A DNA stretch of 64,000 nt. It comes from Nitrospirillum viridazoti (GTDB lineage: Bacteria > Pseudomonadota > Alphaproteobacteria > Azospirillales > Azospirillaceae). Of this stretch, positions 53,874 through 62,745 are shown piece by piece. The position numbers and the translations under genes were made by a program. The stretch lies in assembly GCF_007827975.1 (NCBI RefSeq), contig NZ_VITT01000014.1; one strand, given 5' to 3'. Under the pieces are notes generated by a model. The model did not search any database. It saw only the letters and a program-made list of their open reading frames with translations, and had not been told where the DNA came from. How positions within the stretch are numbered: position 1 is the stretch's first letter; each line of letters opens with the position of its first letter.

Positions 53874-54236
53874 GTCGTTTTCTCCCGTTGTCTGAGGCAG
53901 CCCATTCCTGCCTCACGGGACAGGTGCGTCGTTCGTGGAGGCATGGGACGGCCGCCCAGGGGCGGACACCGGCGGCGCCTGCACCCCTTATGGTCCGGAC
54001 CTGAGGGCATAGGACCGGGGGGACTTTTGCGATACTCGACAGGGGCAACCGCCCCGGTCCCATCCGGCGGCCTTACAATGTCACCGTCATCGTTTAAATA
54101 GTAGAGTATCTGAGTCAGTAAACCTTAAGGGGATATTTTGGTTAACGGCGTATTGATAGGATTTCTACGGTGCATTATTGCCATTTTTAATGTTTAAGGT
54201 TCGTGACCTTTCATTTCCCCACCCTCTTCCCCGATT
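53874..54236. other. Noncoding, partly AT-rich region flanking the iterons
   Basis: No gene seen. From 54092 to 54205 the DNA is markedly AT-rich for this genome (runs such as TTTAAATAGTAGAG and CATTTTTAATGTTTAAGG), directly next to the first iteron. This is the expected layout of a DNA-unwinding element in an iteron origin. Confidence 0.55.
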
Positions 54237-54783
54237 GCCGGTAAAGTCCGTGCCCGGCCCAGCGAAGGCCGGTAAAGTCCGAGTCCAGGAAAAGCGCCAG
54301 AGCAGAACAGCCCCGCCCCAAGGTCGGGGCCGGTAAAGTCCGAGTGGACCCGGCGGGCCTGGATTTGAACGGCGGCCGCAGCGGTCCGGCCCCCCTCTCT
54401 CAACCATCCGGCCGGCCCGGAAAGGCCCAGACTCCCATCGGCAAGGCCGGTAAAGTCCGAACCCAAGGGCGAGTCGTAGCCGCTTTCGAGTCCGCCGGAG
54501 TCGATCCCGGGAGCGCGGACGGGGTGATTCGTCACGATTCGGCTCGGACTTTACCGGCCATGGTAAAGTTATCCACAGACTCGGGCGCGCCTCCCCCGGA
54601 CTTTACCGGCCATAAGATGCGCCGGCACCGGTGGAGCGCATGGGAAGAACAGCTTTCCCCCGGACCTTGCCGGCCGGATGCCGGACTCTACCGGCCCGAC
54701 TCGGGATTATTTCCCGGACTTAACCGGCACCTCAAATAACAGACTCCAAATACCCCACAAATAGCGGGGGCCGGTAAAGTCCG
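54237..54783. repeat. Iteron array of a RepA-type replication origin
   Basis: Ten copies of the 14-mer GCCGGTAAAGTCCG. Forward: 54237-54250, 54268-54281, 54329-54342, 54446-54459 and 54770-54783, all identical. Reverse: 54545-54558 and 54597-54610 exact; 54661-54674 (two changes), 54682-54695 and 54715-54728 (one change each). A half site lies at 54562-54569. Forward copies near the AT-rich side and reverse copies near repA form an ordered arrangement, with the last forward copy in the repA promoter region, as expected for autoregulation. Confidence 0.93.
54569..54577 (+). promoter_or_regulatory. Perfect DnaA box in the iteron array
   Basis: TTATCCACA, the consensus DnaA box, abuts a half iteron (GGTAAAGT at 54562-54569). 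Iteron origins usually carry DnaA boxes next to their iterons. Confidence 0.85.
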
Positions 54784-54867
54784 ACCTAGATTTAGTGATT
54801 TGGCTTTGGAACACTCCAGCCATCAACCCACATCAACCGAACCGACTGGCAGGGAGCGAAGGGCGCC

Positions 54868-55800
54868 ATGGCCGACATTCACCGTCTCATCCTGGAGCAT
54901 GGCGTGGACCGGGCGCGCGAGATGGCGACCAGCAAGAGCGGCCGCGCCCTGGTGGACGTGGCCGCCGCCATGCTGGCCCAGGAAGAGGACAGCATGGGCA
55001 TCACCCATGCCGGCTTCGCCCTGACCAGCCTGCCCCATCGCTCCATCGACAAGGGGCCGGAGCCGGAATACCACCGCAAGGAAACCGGGCGCTGCACCCT
55101 GATCGTGCAGAGCGGCCGGCACGCCGACGGCAGCCTGGTGGGCGTGCCCTATGGCGCCAAGGCCCGCATGATCCTGCTGTATTTGCAGACGGAGGCGCTG
55201 AAGACCAACTCCCGCCAGGTGGAGCTGGGCAAGAGCTGGCATTCCTGGCTGAAGGCCATGGGGGAGAGCCCGGGCGGCAAGACCTATCGCCTGGTGATGG
55301 AGCAGGCGCAGCGCATCACCGCCTGCAGCCTGCAATTCCTGTGGGAGACGGATGCCTCCGTCACCCGGCAGAACGCCGGCTTCGTCAACAATTCCATCCT
55401 GTTCAAATCCAATCCCGACCAGCGCCAGGTGGCCCTGTTCCAGGACGTGATCGAGCTGAACGAAAGCTTCTACGACAGCCTGAAGCAGCACGCCGTGCCC
55501 GTCTCGGAAGCGGCCCTGCGCCACATCAGCGCCAGCAGCACCGCCATCGACGTCTACATCTGGCTGGCCTACCGCCTGCACGTGCTGAACCAGGCGACGC
55601 CGGTGCGCTGGGCCGCCCTGCGCCGCCAGTTCGGCGAGCACTACGCCAAGCTCAGCCACTTCAAGCCGGTGTTCCTGGACGCGCTCGCCCTGGCCACCGC
55701 CGTCTACCCGGAGGCGAAGGTCGAGATCGCCGACGACGGCATTGTCCTGCACCCCTCGCGCCCGCCCATCGCGCGAAGGGAGGCGGCACTTATTGCGTAA
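54868..55800 (+). CDS. repA: Plasmid-type replication initiator RepA (RPA family)
   Basis: 310 residues matching the RepA family of alphaproteobacterial plasmids. Landmarks are LIVQSGRHADGSLVGVPYGAKARMILLYLQTEA, QRITACSLQF, NESFYDSLKQHAVPVSEAAL, YIWLAYRLHVLNQATPVRWAAL, FKPVFLDALALA and a C-terminal VLHPSRPPI. Full length, intact, with a good Shine-Dalgarno before the ATG. It lies 85 bases after the last iteron. Expected to bind the iterons and recruit DnaA and helicase. No partition (parA/repB) or mobilisation genes lie next to it, so it is a replication module rather than a whole plasmid. Function as an active origin is not shown. Confidence 0.9.
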   Translation: MADIHRLILEHGVDRAREMATSKSGRALVDVAAAMLAQEEDSMGITHAGFALTSLPHRSIDKGPEPEYHRKETGRCTLIVQSGRHADGSLVGVPYGAKARMILLYLQTEALKTNSRQVELGKSWHSWLKAMGESPGGKTYRLVMEQAQRITACSLQFLWETDASVTRQNAGFVNNSILFKSNPDQRQVALFQDVIELNESFYDSLKQHAVPVSEAALRHISASSTAIDVYIWLAYRLHVLNQATPVRWAALRRQFGEHYAKLSHFKPVFLDALALATAVYPEAKVEIADDGIVLHPSRPPIARREAALIA

Positions 55801-55972
55801 CAGCCAAGATGGAAGCTATACTTCTTTTGCGTGTGCTTTGTGATCCAGAAAAGCCATAGGTAGCAGCCCTCACGGTTAACTTGCTTACCCGCCGAAAACT
55901 TGGGCGGGTGTCTCTCCTGCACTTGGACATCGTCCCCGACCAGGGCTTTGACACGCTTCAAGGGGTGAAGGA

Positions 55973-56794
55973 ATGGCAGATCCAAGCCGCACGCCTCGCC
56001 GTATTCACGTCGCGCTTCTCGGCTTGGGCGCGGTGGCGGTCCTGCTCGCTGCCCTGTTCTTTTTCCGGCCCATGTCACTCCTGCAGCAAACCGAAGCCGT
56101 CGCCGACTTTTCCAGCCTTCAATCGAAGGCTCCCCATCTGGACCTTTCGCCGCCTCCGGAATCCCCGGTCCCTCCGGCAACGCCGGCGGAACCCGCCCCG
56201 CCCGCCGACTTGCGCAAGGTCGATGATGTATTGAAGACGCTGGCCCCCGCCAATATCGCGTTCAATACGCCGGATCGGGCCCGCCTTGGCCAAGCCTTGG
56301 TCATCACCGCCAAGATTTCCACCCGCCTTCCCACCAACGAACTCCAAGTCTTGATCGAGGGCCCCGGTTCGGTGGCGGTCGGTACGCTACAGGTCTCCAG
56401 CCGAATGTCGGCAACATTGAGTGGCGGCGCCTTCGACGTGACCCCTGCCGGCCCTCAGGAGCAGTGGATGTCGGACGATCAGGTGACAACTTGGACCTGG
56501 ACGGTCACGCCCAAGGTGGCGGGGCCGCAGATGCTGATATTGTCATTCGATGCCCTGATCAGCATCGACGGGCAACAAGCGCCGCGCACCTTGAACACCT
56601 TCGCCCGTCAGGTGCTGGTGGAGGTCGGCTGGCCGCGCACGGCAACTGAATGGTTGGAATTCATCAAGACCAAAGGCGGCGATATTTCCTGGATTTGGGC
56701 CTCGCTGCTCGTCCCTCTGGGTGGCGCGATCTGGGCGCTCATCAAGTGGCTGCGCAAGCCCCCCTCGGCCCCTCCCCCCGCCGACTATTCCTGA
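55973..56794 (+). CDS. Membrane-anchored hypothetical protein
   Basis: 273 residues with membrane segments near residues 13-31 and 237-256. Between them is a Pro-rich stretch and a beta-rich domain with TTWTWTVTPKVAGPQMLILSF. The C-terminus is short and cytoplasmic (KWLRKPPSAPP). Strong AAGGGG/AAGGA before the ATG. Third-party identity not recognised. It lies between repA and comM and may belong to the same acquired segment. Confidence 0.6.
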   Translation: MADPSRTPRRIHVALLGLGAVAVLLAALFFFRPMSLLQQTEAVADFSSLQSKAPHLDLSPPPESPVPPATPAEPAPPADLRKVDDVLKTLAPANIAFNTPDRARLGQALVITAKISTRLPTNELQVLIEGPGSVAVGTLQVSSRMSATLSGGAFDVTPAGPQEQWMSDDQVTTWTWTVTPKVAGPQMLILSFDALISIDGQQAPRTLNTFARQVLVEVGWPRTATEWLEFIKTKGGDISWIWASLLVPLGGAIWALIKWLRKPPSAPPPADYS

Positions 56795-56865
56795 CGCCTA
56801 GCCGATGACCCTGGCGCCAGTATCGCCCCGGCCCTACACTACCCGGGCGTGCAGAAGCGGATAGG

Positions 56866-58401
56866 ATGGGGCCGGTGGTAGCGCGGGTTTCGACGGTGGC
56901 CTTCCAGGGGGTGGACGTCCTGGATATCGACGTCCAGGTGCAGATGTCGGGCGGGCAGGTGGCCTTCACCGTGGTGGGCCTGCCGGACAAGGCGGTGGCC
57001 GAAAGCCGCGAGCGGGTGCGGGCCGCCCTTCATGCCCTGGGCCTGGCCCTGCCGCCCAAGCGCATCACCGTGAACCTGGCGCCGGCCGACGTGCAAAAGG
57101 AGGGCAGCCACTATGACCTGCCCATCGCCATCGCCCTGCTGACCGTCATGGGCATCCTGCCGGATGAAGACATTAAGGGCTTCTGCGCCCTGGGTGAACT
57201 GGCGCTGGACGGCGCGTTGACCGCCGTGGCCGGCACCCTGCCCGCCGCCATCCATGCGGTCGCCACCGACCGGGGCCTGATCTGCCCGGCGGCCTGCGGC
57301 GGGGAGGCCGCCTGGGCCGGGGAGCTGGAGGTGCTGGCGCCGCGCACCCTGCTGGAGCTGATCAACCACTTCAAGGGCACCCAGGTGCTGTCGCGGCCCC
57401 AGCCCAAGATGGAGGAAGATGAGCCCGGCGCCCTGCCGGACCTGGCCGACATCAAGGGGCAGGAGACAGCCAAGCGCGCGCTGGAGGTCGCGGCCAGCGG
57501 CGCGCACAACCTGCTGATGGTCGGGCCGCCGGGGTCGGGCAAGTCCATGCTGGCCGCCCGCCTGCCGGGCCTGCTGCCGCCCCTGGAACCGGCAGAGGCG
57601 CTGGACCTGTCTATGATCCATTCCGTGGCGGGCAAGCTGGAGGGCGGGCGGCTGATGCGCCGCCGCCCCTTCCGCGACCCGCACCACAGCGCCAGCCTGC
57701 CGGCCCTGGTGGGCGGTGGTGTCCGGGCCAAGCCGGGGGAGATCAGCCTGGCCCACCAGGGTGTCTTGTTCCTGGATGAGCTGCCGGAATTCGCGCGCCC
57801 CACGCTGGAAGCCCTGCGCCAACCGCTGGAGACCGGGCGGGCCACGGTGGCGCGGGCCAACGGCCATGTCACCTACCCGGCGCGGGTGCAACTGGTGGCG
57901 GCCATGAACCCCTGCCGCTGCGGCCATTTGGACGACCCGGCCCAGGCCTGCGGCCGCGCGCCCAAATGTGCCGCCGACTACCAGTCCAAGATTTCCGGCC
58001 CACTATTCGACCGCATCGACCTGCATGTCGACGTGCCGGCGGTGAAGGCATCCGACCTGTCGCTGCCGCCACCGCGCGAGACCAGCGCCATCGTCGCCGC
58101 CCGCGTCGCCCGGGCGCGCGGCATCCAGGCGGCGCGCTACGCCGCCCTGACGAAGCCGGGCCACCCCACCATCCGCACCAATGCCGAGGCCGATGGCGAG
58201 CTGCTGGAAAAGGTGGCAGCGCCGGAGGCCCCCGGCCGCGCCCTGCTGACCGAGGCCGCCGACCGCCTGCGCCTGTCCGCCCGCGGATATCACCGCGTCC
58301 TGCGCGTTGCCCGCACCCTGGCCGACATGGAGGGCAGCGACGCCGTGCGCCGCGTCCACATCGCGGAGGCGCTGAGCTACCGCCGGGTGGTGGTGCGTTG
58401 A
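56866..58401 (+). CDS. comM: ComM/YifB-family Mg-chelatase-like AAA+ ATPase
   Basis: 511 residues. N-terminal Lon-protease-like domain (FTVVGLPDKAVAESRERVRAAL ... KEGSHYDLPIAIALL), then an AAA+ domain with Walker A VGPPGSGKSMLAARL, Walker B VLFLDELPEF, and a zinc-binding-like segment AMNPCRCGHLDD. The C-terminus ends in the ComM HTH region LRVARTLADMEGS. Family members act as helicases in branch migration during natural transformation. The downstream gene's TTG start overlaps its stop (TTGA), so they are coupled. Confidence 0.94.
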   Translation: MGPVVARVSTVAFQGVDVLDIDVQVQMSGGQVAFTVVGLPDKAVAESRERVRAALHALGLALPPKRITVNLAPADVQKEGSHYDLPIAIALLTVMGILPDEDIKGFCALGELALDGALTAVAGTLPAAIHAVATDRGLICPAACGGEAAWAGELEVLAPRTLLELINHFKGTQVLSRPQPKMEEDEPGALPDLADIKGQETAKRALEVAASGAHNLLMVGPPGSGKSMLAARLPGLLPPLEPAEALDLSMIHSVAGKLEGGRLMRRRPFRDPHHSASLPALVGGGVRAKPGEISLAHQGVLFLDELPEFARPTLEALRQPLETGRATVARANGHVTYPARVQLVAAMNPCRCGHLDDPAQACGRAPKCAADYQSKISGPLFDRIDLHVDVPAVKASDLSLPPPRETSAIVAARVARARGIQAARYAALTKPGHPTIRTNAEADGELLEKVAAPEAPGRALLTEAADRLRLSARGYHRVLRVARTLADMEGSDAVRRVHIAEALSYRRVVVR

Positions 58402-58964
58402 ACGCTCCCGCCCTTCTCCTCATCGACCTGCAGCGCGCCATCGACGATCCGCGCTGGGCGGTGGAGGGGCCGCGCAACAACCCGGAGGCCGAGGCCAATG
58501 TGGCCCGGCTGCTGGCCGCCTGGCGCGCCGCCGGGCACCCGGTCATCCACGTGCGGCATGATTCGGTGGAGCCCCATTCCACCTACCGTCCCGACGGGCC
58601 GGGCCATGCCTTCAAGGAAGAGGCCATGCCGGCCGCCGGTGAGATCGTGGTGGCCAAGCGCACCAACAGCGCCTTCATCGGCACCGGGCTGGACGACCTG
58701 CTGCGCGGGCACGGCATCACCGCCCTGGTGGTGGTCGGGGTCATCACCAACAACTCGGTGGAGGCCACGGTGCGCATGGCCGGCAATCTGGGCTACGCCA
58801 CCACGGTCGTCAGCGACGCCACCTACACCTTCGCCAAGCGCGACGGCCGGGGCCGGGTGTGGCGTGCGGAGGACGTGCATGCCCTGTCGCTGGCCAATAT
58901 GGCGGGCGAGTATGCCACCGTGGCGACGACGGAGGCGGTGCTGGCTGCTCTCCTTCCTGGCTAA
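58398..58964 (+). CDS. Isochorismatase-like cysteine hydrolase
   Basis: 188 residues. Opening LLLIDLQRAIDDP carries the catalytic Asp; the Lys appears in IVVAKRTNSAFIGTGLDDLLR, and the position of the catalytic Cys reads VVGVITNNSVEATVRMA, with N rather than C at the usual Cys site. The frame starts with TTG at 58398 overlapping the comM stop; no ATG precedes the first strand. Substrate unknown. Confidence 0.8.
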   Translation: MNAPALLLIDLQRAIDDPRWAVEGPRNNPEAEANVARLLAAWRAAGHPVIHVRHDSVEPHSTYRPDGPGHAFKEEAMPAAGEIVVAKRTNSAFIGTGLDDLLRGHGITALVVVGVITNNSVEATVRMAGNLGYATTVVSDATYTFAKRDGRGRVWRAEDVHALSLANMAGEYATVATTEAVLAALLPG

Positions 58965-59059
58965 GCCAGGCCATAGCTGAGGATCGTCAGCAATGACGCC
59001 GAGGGCAGGACGCCTTAAGGACAATGACCATGATGGTCATAATTCCAGAAGGCGCTTCG

Positions 59060-59827
59060 CTACTCCGGCCGGAACGCTGCCTGGATGACAGGCCCCAGGT
59101 CCGCCATCTCCGGCGGCAGGCGCATGACCAGCTCGCGCAAGGCCATGTCGTCGTCCGGGAACAGCAAGGCGCTGCCGACGATGGGCAAGGGCTCTGGGGT
59201 GAAATGGCTGTCCGTGCCTATGCCCTTTTGCCCGGCCGGCGTCACGAAGTCCACCGAGGTGGGGCTGTGGCGCACCACGGTGTCCGTCGGATAGGGCCCC
59301 CAAATGAATTGCGACTTGTCCGCCAACCCTTCGTCGATCACGCCCTGGACGTAATCCTTGGCGATGGGAAACAGGCGGGCGGCGACCTTTGCCACCTCGA
59401 ACCGGCCCGAGGTGTCACCCTCCAACCACACCAACTGCAGGGCCGGGCCCCCGATATGCTGGGCCGCCTTGATCAGGTCGGGGCTGGCGAGGGGATTGGC
59501 CGTCACCAGCAGTTGCAAGCCGTTGGAACCGTAGAGGGCGAAGCAGTGCCAGCCCTTGGGGGCGAAGCTGCCGATGCCACCGGCCTCGGCCGGTCCCGCA
59601 TAATAGGCCAAACGCCCCGCCGCCTTGGCGGCCAGCGCGGGGGGCAAGGACGGAACGGTCCCTTTCCGGGGCGCCGCCTGCGGCCCCATCTGGCCATCGG
59701 CGGGGCAACCGACAAAGGGGATACCGGCAGCCACGGCGGGTTCCCGGGTGAATGCCGCCGCCATGACCAGGGCGCAGAAAAAGAACTGACGCAGAGCGGC
59801 GGCAGGCAGGCGGGATGACGCGGGCAT
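59060..59827 (-). CDS. Exported hypothetical protein
   Basis: 255 residues. N-terminal signal (LRQFFFCALVMAAAFTREPAVAAG). The mature part has PFVGCPADGQMGPQAAPRKG and an otherwise unrecognised sequence. ATG at 59827. No known family assigned; convergent with the isochorismatase-like gene. Confidence 0.65.
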   Translation of the reverse strand: MPASSRLPAAALRQFFFCALVMAAAFTREPAVAAGIPFVGCPADGQMGPQAAPRKGTVPSLPPALAAKAAGRLAYYAGPAEAGGIGSFAPKGWHCFALYGSNGLQLLVTANPLASPDLIKAAQHIGGPALQLVWLEGDTSGRFEVAKVAARLFPIAKDYVQGVIDEGLADKSQFIWGPYPTDTVVRHSPTSVDFVTPAGQKGIGTDSHFTPEPLPIVGSALLFPDDDMALRELVMRLPPEMADLGPVIQAAFRPE

Positions 59828-59929
59828 TGGGGGATAGCCTGGTTGCAAAGGACCGGACGTACCGGAGCATGGCACCGTCCAACCACTCCCTCAAGCTCAG
59901 CCGATGGCGCGGTATGACGCAGGGGTGCC

Positions 59930-61111
59930 CTACCCCAGCAACGCCGCCAGCACGCCGTTCAGCCTTTGGCGGCCATCCGCCGTGGCGGTCAGGCGGTCGC
60001 CGTCCAGGGTCAGCAGGCCATGACGGGACAGGCGGTCCACCGCACCCAGGTCCACGGGGTTCAGACCGCCCGCCTCGGCCGTGAGGCGGGCCAGGTTGAC
60101 GCCCTCGGCCAGGCGCAGGCCCATCATCAGGGCCTCGCGGCCGCGCTGCTCCGCCGTCACTATCTCATCGGCATGGGCGCCGGTGCCGCCCTCCTCCACC
60201 CGCTGCAGCCAGATTTCGGGCGCGCGGTGGGTGCGGGTGGCGATCTTCTGGCCATCCAGCGTCAGGCGGCCGTGGGCGCCGGGGCCGATGCCGACATAGT
60301 CACCATAGCGCCAGTAGACCAGGTTGTGCCGGCTCTCCTGGCCGGGCCGGGCATGGTTGGAGACCTCGTACGCTGGCATGCCGGCCTGGTTCAGCAGGAC
60401 CTGCGTCGCCTCATACAGATCACCCGCCAGATCCTCATCCGGCACCACCAGGTCGCCGCGCTGGTGCAGGGTGTGAAACTGGGTGCCTTCCTCGATGGTC
60501 AGCTGATAGAGCGATAGGTGGCCCACCGCCATGTCCAGCGCCTGGGACAGTTCATCCTGCCACGCCGCTACGGTCTGGCCAGGGCGCGCATAGATCAGAT
60601 CGAAACTGAAACGATCGAAGATGCCCTTGGCCATGGCGATCGCGGCCATCGCCTCGCCCGCCGAATGCTTGCGACCCAGCACCTTGAGATCGGCATCGTT
60701 CAGGGCCTGGATGCCCATGGACAGGCGGTTGACGCCGGCGGCGCGGAACCCGGCGAAGCGCGCCGCCTCGGACGAGGTGGGGTTGGCCTCCAGCGTCACC
60801 TCGACGCCATCGGTGATACCCCAGTGCCGGTCGGCCCGTTCCAGGATGGCGGCCACCGTTTCCGGCGGCATGAGCGAGGGGGTGCCACCGCCGAAGAAGA
60901 CGCTGCTGAGGCGGCGCCCCGCTGGCACGCGGGCGGCGAAATGGTCCATCTCCCGCAGCATCGCCGCACGCCAGCGGGCCTGGTCCACGCCCTCGCGGAC
61001 ATGGCTGTTGAAGTCGCAATAGGGGCATTTGCTGGCGCAGAACGGCCAGTGCACATAGAGGCCGAACCCACCCGGGGTGGCGCCGGCGTCAGGGGCAGTC
61101 AGCGGAAGCAT
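59930..61111 (-). CDS. hemW: Radical SAM haem chaperone HemW
   Basis: Radical SAM protein of 393 residues, formerly annotated as coproporphyrinogen III oxidase-like; it delivers haem. The cluster motif is CASKCPYCDFNSH; family marks FFGGGTPSLM and GIGPGAHGRL follow. A C-terminal HemN-like domain is present. The ATG at 61111 lies inside the rdgB gene, so the two overlap by 13 bases. The order rph-rdgB-hemW is common in alphaproteobacteria. Confidence 0.93.
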   Translation of the reverse strand: MLPLTAPDAGATPGGFGLYVHWPFCASKCPYCDFNSHVREGVDQARWRAAMLREMDHFAARVPAGRRLSSVFFGGGTPSLMPPETVAAILERADRHWGITDGVEVTLEANPTSSEAARFAGFRAAGVNRLSMGIQALNDADLKVLGRKHSAGEAMAAIAMAKGIFDRFSFDLIYARPGQTVAAWQDELSQALDMAVGHLSLYQLTIEEGTQFHTLHQRGDLVVPDEDLAGDLYEATQVLLNQAGMPAYEVSNHARPGQESRHNLVYWRYGDYVGIGPGAHGRLTLDGQKIATRTHRAPEIWLQRVEEGGTGAHADEIVTAEQRGREALMMGLRLAEGVNLARLTAEAGGLNPVDLGAVDRLSRHGLLTLDGDRLTATADGRQRLNGVLAALLG

Positions 61112-61698
61112 CGCTCCACCAACTGGCGGAAGGCCTGGGCGCGGTGGCTGATGGCGTGCTTCTCGTGCGGCTCCATCTCGCCATAGGTCACGGTGTAGCC
61201 GTCCTGAACGAACATGGGGTCGTAGCCGAAGCCCCGGTCGCCGCGCGGCGGGTTGACCAGCTGGCCGTGCACCTCGCCCTGCACCGTCTCCACATGCCCG
61301 TCCGGCCAGGCGATGGTGAGGGCGCAGATGAAGGCGGCGTCGCGCGGCGCGCCGGGCGGCAGCTCCCGCTCCACCCGGGCCATGGCGGCCGCGAAGTCCT
61401 TCTCCGGCCCGGCCCAGCGGGCGGAGTAGATGCCGGGGGCGCCGTCCAGGGCCTTCACCGCCATGCCGCTGTCGTCCGCCAGCGCCGGCTTGCCCGCCGC
61501 CTTGGCCGCCGCCAGGGCCTTCAGCTCCGCGTTCTCGCGGAAGGTCAGGCCCGTTTCCTCCGGCTCGGGCAGGCCCAGCTCCCCCGCCGTCGGGAAGTGG
61601 GTGACGTGGTCGCCCAGCAGGGCCGCGATCTCCTTCACCTTGCCCTTGTTGTGGGTGGCGATGATCAGGGTGTCGCCGGTGAATTTGCGGTTTGTCAT
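61099..61698 (-). CDS. rdgB: Non-canonical purine NTP pyrophosphatase
   Basis: Ham1/RdgB family, hydrolysing dITP and XTP to keep them out of DNA. 199 residues with IIATHNKGKVKEI at the start, LADDSGMAVKALDGAPGIYSARWAG and GFGYDPMFVQDGYTVTYGEM. The C-terminus contains HAISHRAQAFRQLVE. Overlaps hemW downstream. Repeat copy E lies between it and rph. Confidence 0.95.
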   Translation of the reverse strand: MTNRKFTGDTLIIATHNKGKVKEIAALLGDHVTHFPTAGELGLPEPEETGLTFRENAELKALAAAKAAGKPALADDSGMAVKALDGAPGIYSARWAGPEKDFAAAMARVERELPPGAPRDAAFICALTIAWPDGHVETVQGEVHGQLVNPPRGDRGFGYDPMFVQDGYTVTYGEMEPHEKHAISHRAQAFRQLVERCFR

Positions 61699-61704
61699 TC
61701 GTTC

Positions 61705-61825
61705 GCCTCAGGCGCCGGCGGGGCATCCGCCCCTTGGCTTATCCTCAGTTTCCAGTCCACTGCGTTCCCCGGAAACTTCCGGCGGCCCCGGTCGGGGCCT
61801 AGGGCTTGGCTATGACGCCAAGCCC
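61705..61825 (+). repeat. Multi-hairpin intergenic repeat, copy E
   Basis: Hairpin 1: GGGGC-ATCC-GCCCC (61720-61733). Hairpin 2: GTTTCC (61748-61753) with GGAAAC (61771-61776). Hairpin 3: GGCCCC-GGTC-GGGGCC (61784-61799). Hairpin 4: GGGCTTGGC-TATGAC-GCCAAGCCC (61802-61825). Starts seven bases from the rdgB ATG. Confidence 0.8.
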
Positions 61826-61851
61826 GGGGAAGTCATATGGGTTTCCTGGGA

Positions 61852-62571
61852 TCAGAGGCCCAGTGCCGTCTTCTGCAGGGCGGTCAGCTGGCCGATGCCG
61901 TGGCGGGCCAGGCGCAGCAGATCGTTGAACTGCGCCTCGTCGAAGGGGCGTTCCTCGGCCGTGCCCTGGATTTCCACGATGCCGCCGGCGCCGGTCAGGA
62001 CGAAGTTGGCGTCGGCCTGGGCGTTGCTGTCCTCGGCATAGTCCAGGTCCAGCACGGCCTGGCCGTTGTAGATGCCGCAGGAGATGGCGGCCACGCTGTC
62101 GATCAGGGGGATTTGCTTGCATGCGCCGATGCGCATCAGGTGGGTGAAGGCCTGGTGCAGGGCAACGTAGCTGCCGGTGATGGCGGCGGTACGGGTGCCG
62201 CCGTCGGCCTGCAGCACGTCGCAGTCGATCTTCACCTGGATTTCGCCCATGGCCTTGCGATCGGTGACGGCGCGCAGCGCGCGGCCGATCAGGCGCTGGA
62301 TTTCCTGGGTGCGGCCGGACTGCTTGCCCTTGGCGGCCTCACGGTCGGTGCGGCTGTGGGTGGCGCGGGGCAGCATGCCATATTCCGCCGTCACCCAGCC
62401 CAGGCCCTGGCCGCGCAGGAAGGGCGGCACCTTTTCCTCGACACTGGCCGTGCACAGCACGTGGGTGTCGCCGAAGCGCACGAGGCAGGAGCCTTCGGCG
62501 TACTTGGCGAAGCCGGTCTCAAGCGAGACGGCGCGGAGCTGGTCGGCGGCGCGGCCGGAGGGGCGGGTCAT
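61852..62571 (-). CDS. rph: Ribonuclease PH
   Basis: Phosphorolytic 3' exoribonuclease that trims tRNA 3' ends. 239 residues: opening PSGRAADQLRAVSLETGFAKYAEGSCLVRFGDT, then the RNase PH core with GWVTAEYGMLPRATH and CDVLQADGGTRTAAITG. Ends LLRLARHGIGQLTALQKTALG. Divergent from hrcA. Confidence 0.95.
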   Translation of the reverse strand: MTRPSGRAADQLRAVSLETGFAKYAEGSCLVRFGDTHVLCTASVEEKVPPFLRGQGLGWVTAEYGMLPRATHSRTDREAAKGKQSGRTQEIQRLIGRALRAVTDRKAMGEIQVKIDCDVLQADGGTRTAAITGSYVALHQAFTHLMRIGACKQIPLIDSVAAISCGIYNGQAVLDLDYAEDSNAQADANFVLTGAGGIVEIQGTAEERPFDEAQFNDLLRLARHGIGQLTALQKTALGL

Positions 62572-62745
62572 GGCGGGGCGGTCCCGTAGCTGTCATGGGT
62601 GTTTGCGAGGCCCTACCTAGCGACGGAACCATCGCCCTGTCCACCCCGGATGTGGCCGGGCGGTCCCGGCGATGATTGATAACCCCGCCGTCCATCATTA
62701 GATTTAAGGGCATCCTTCCCCATCCATCAGGCCCCGCCCCCAGGC

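Noticed and set aside
62572..62745. CIRCE operator before hrcA
   Set aside because: The TTAGCACTC-N9-GAGTGCTAA pattern is absent.
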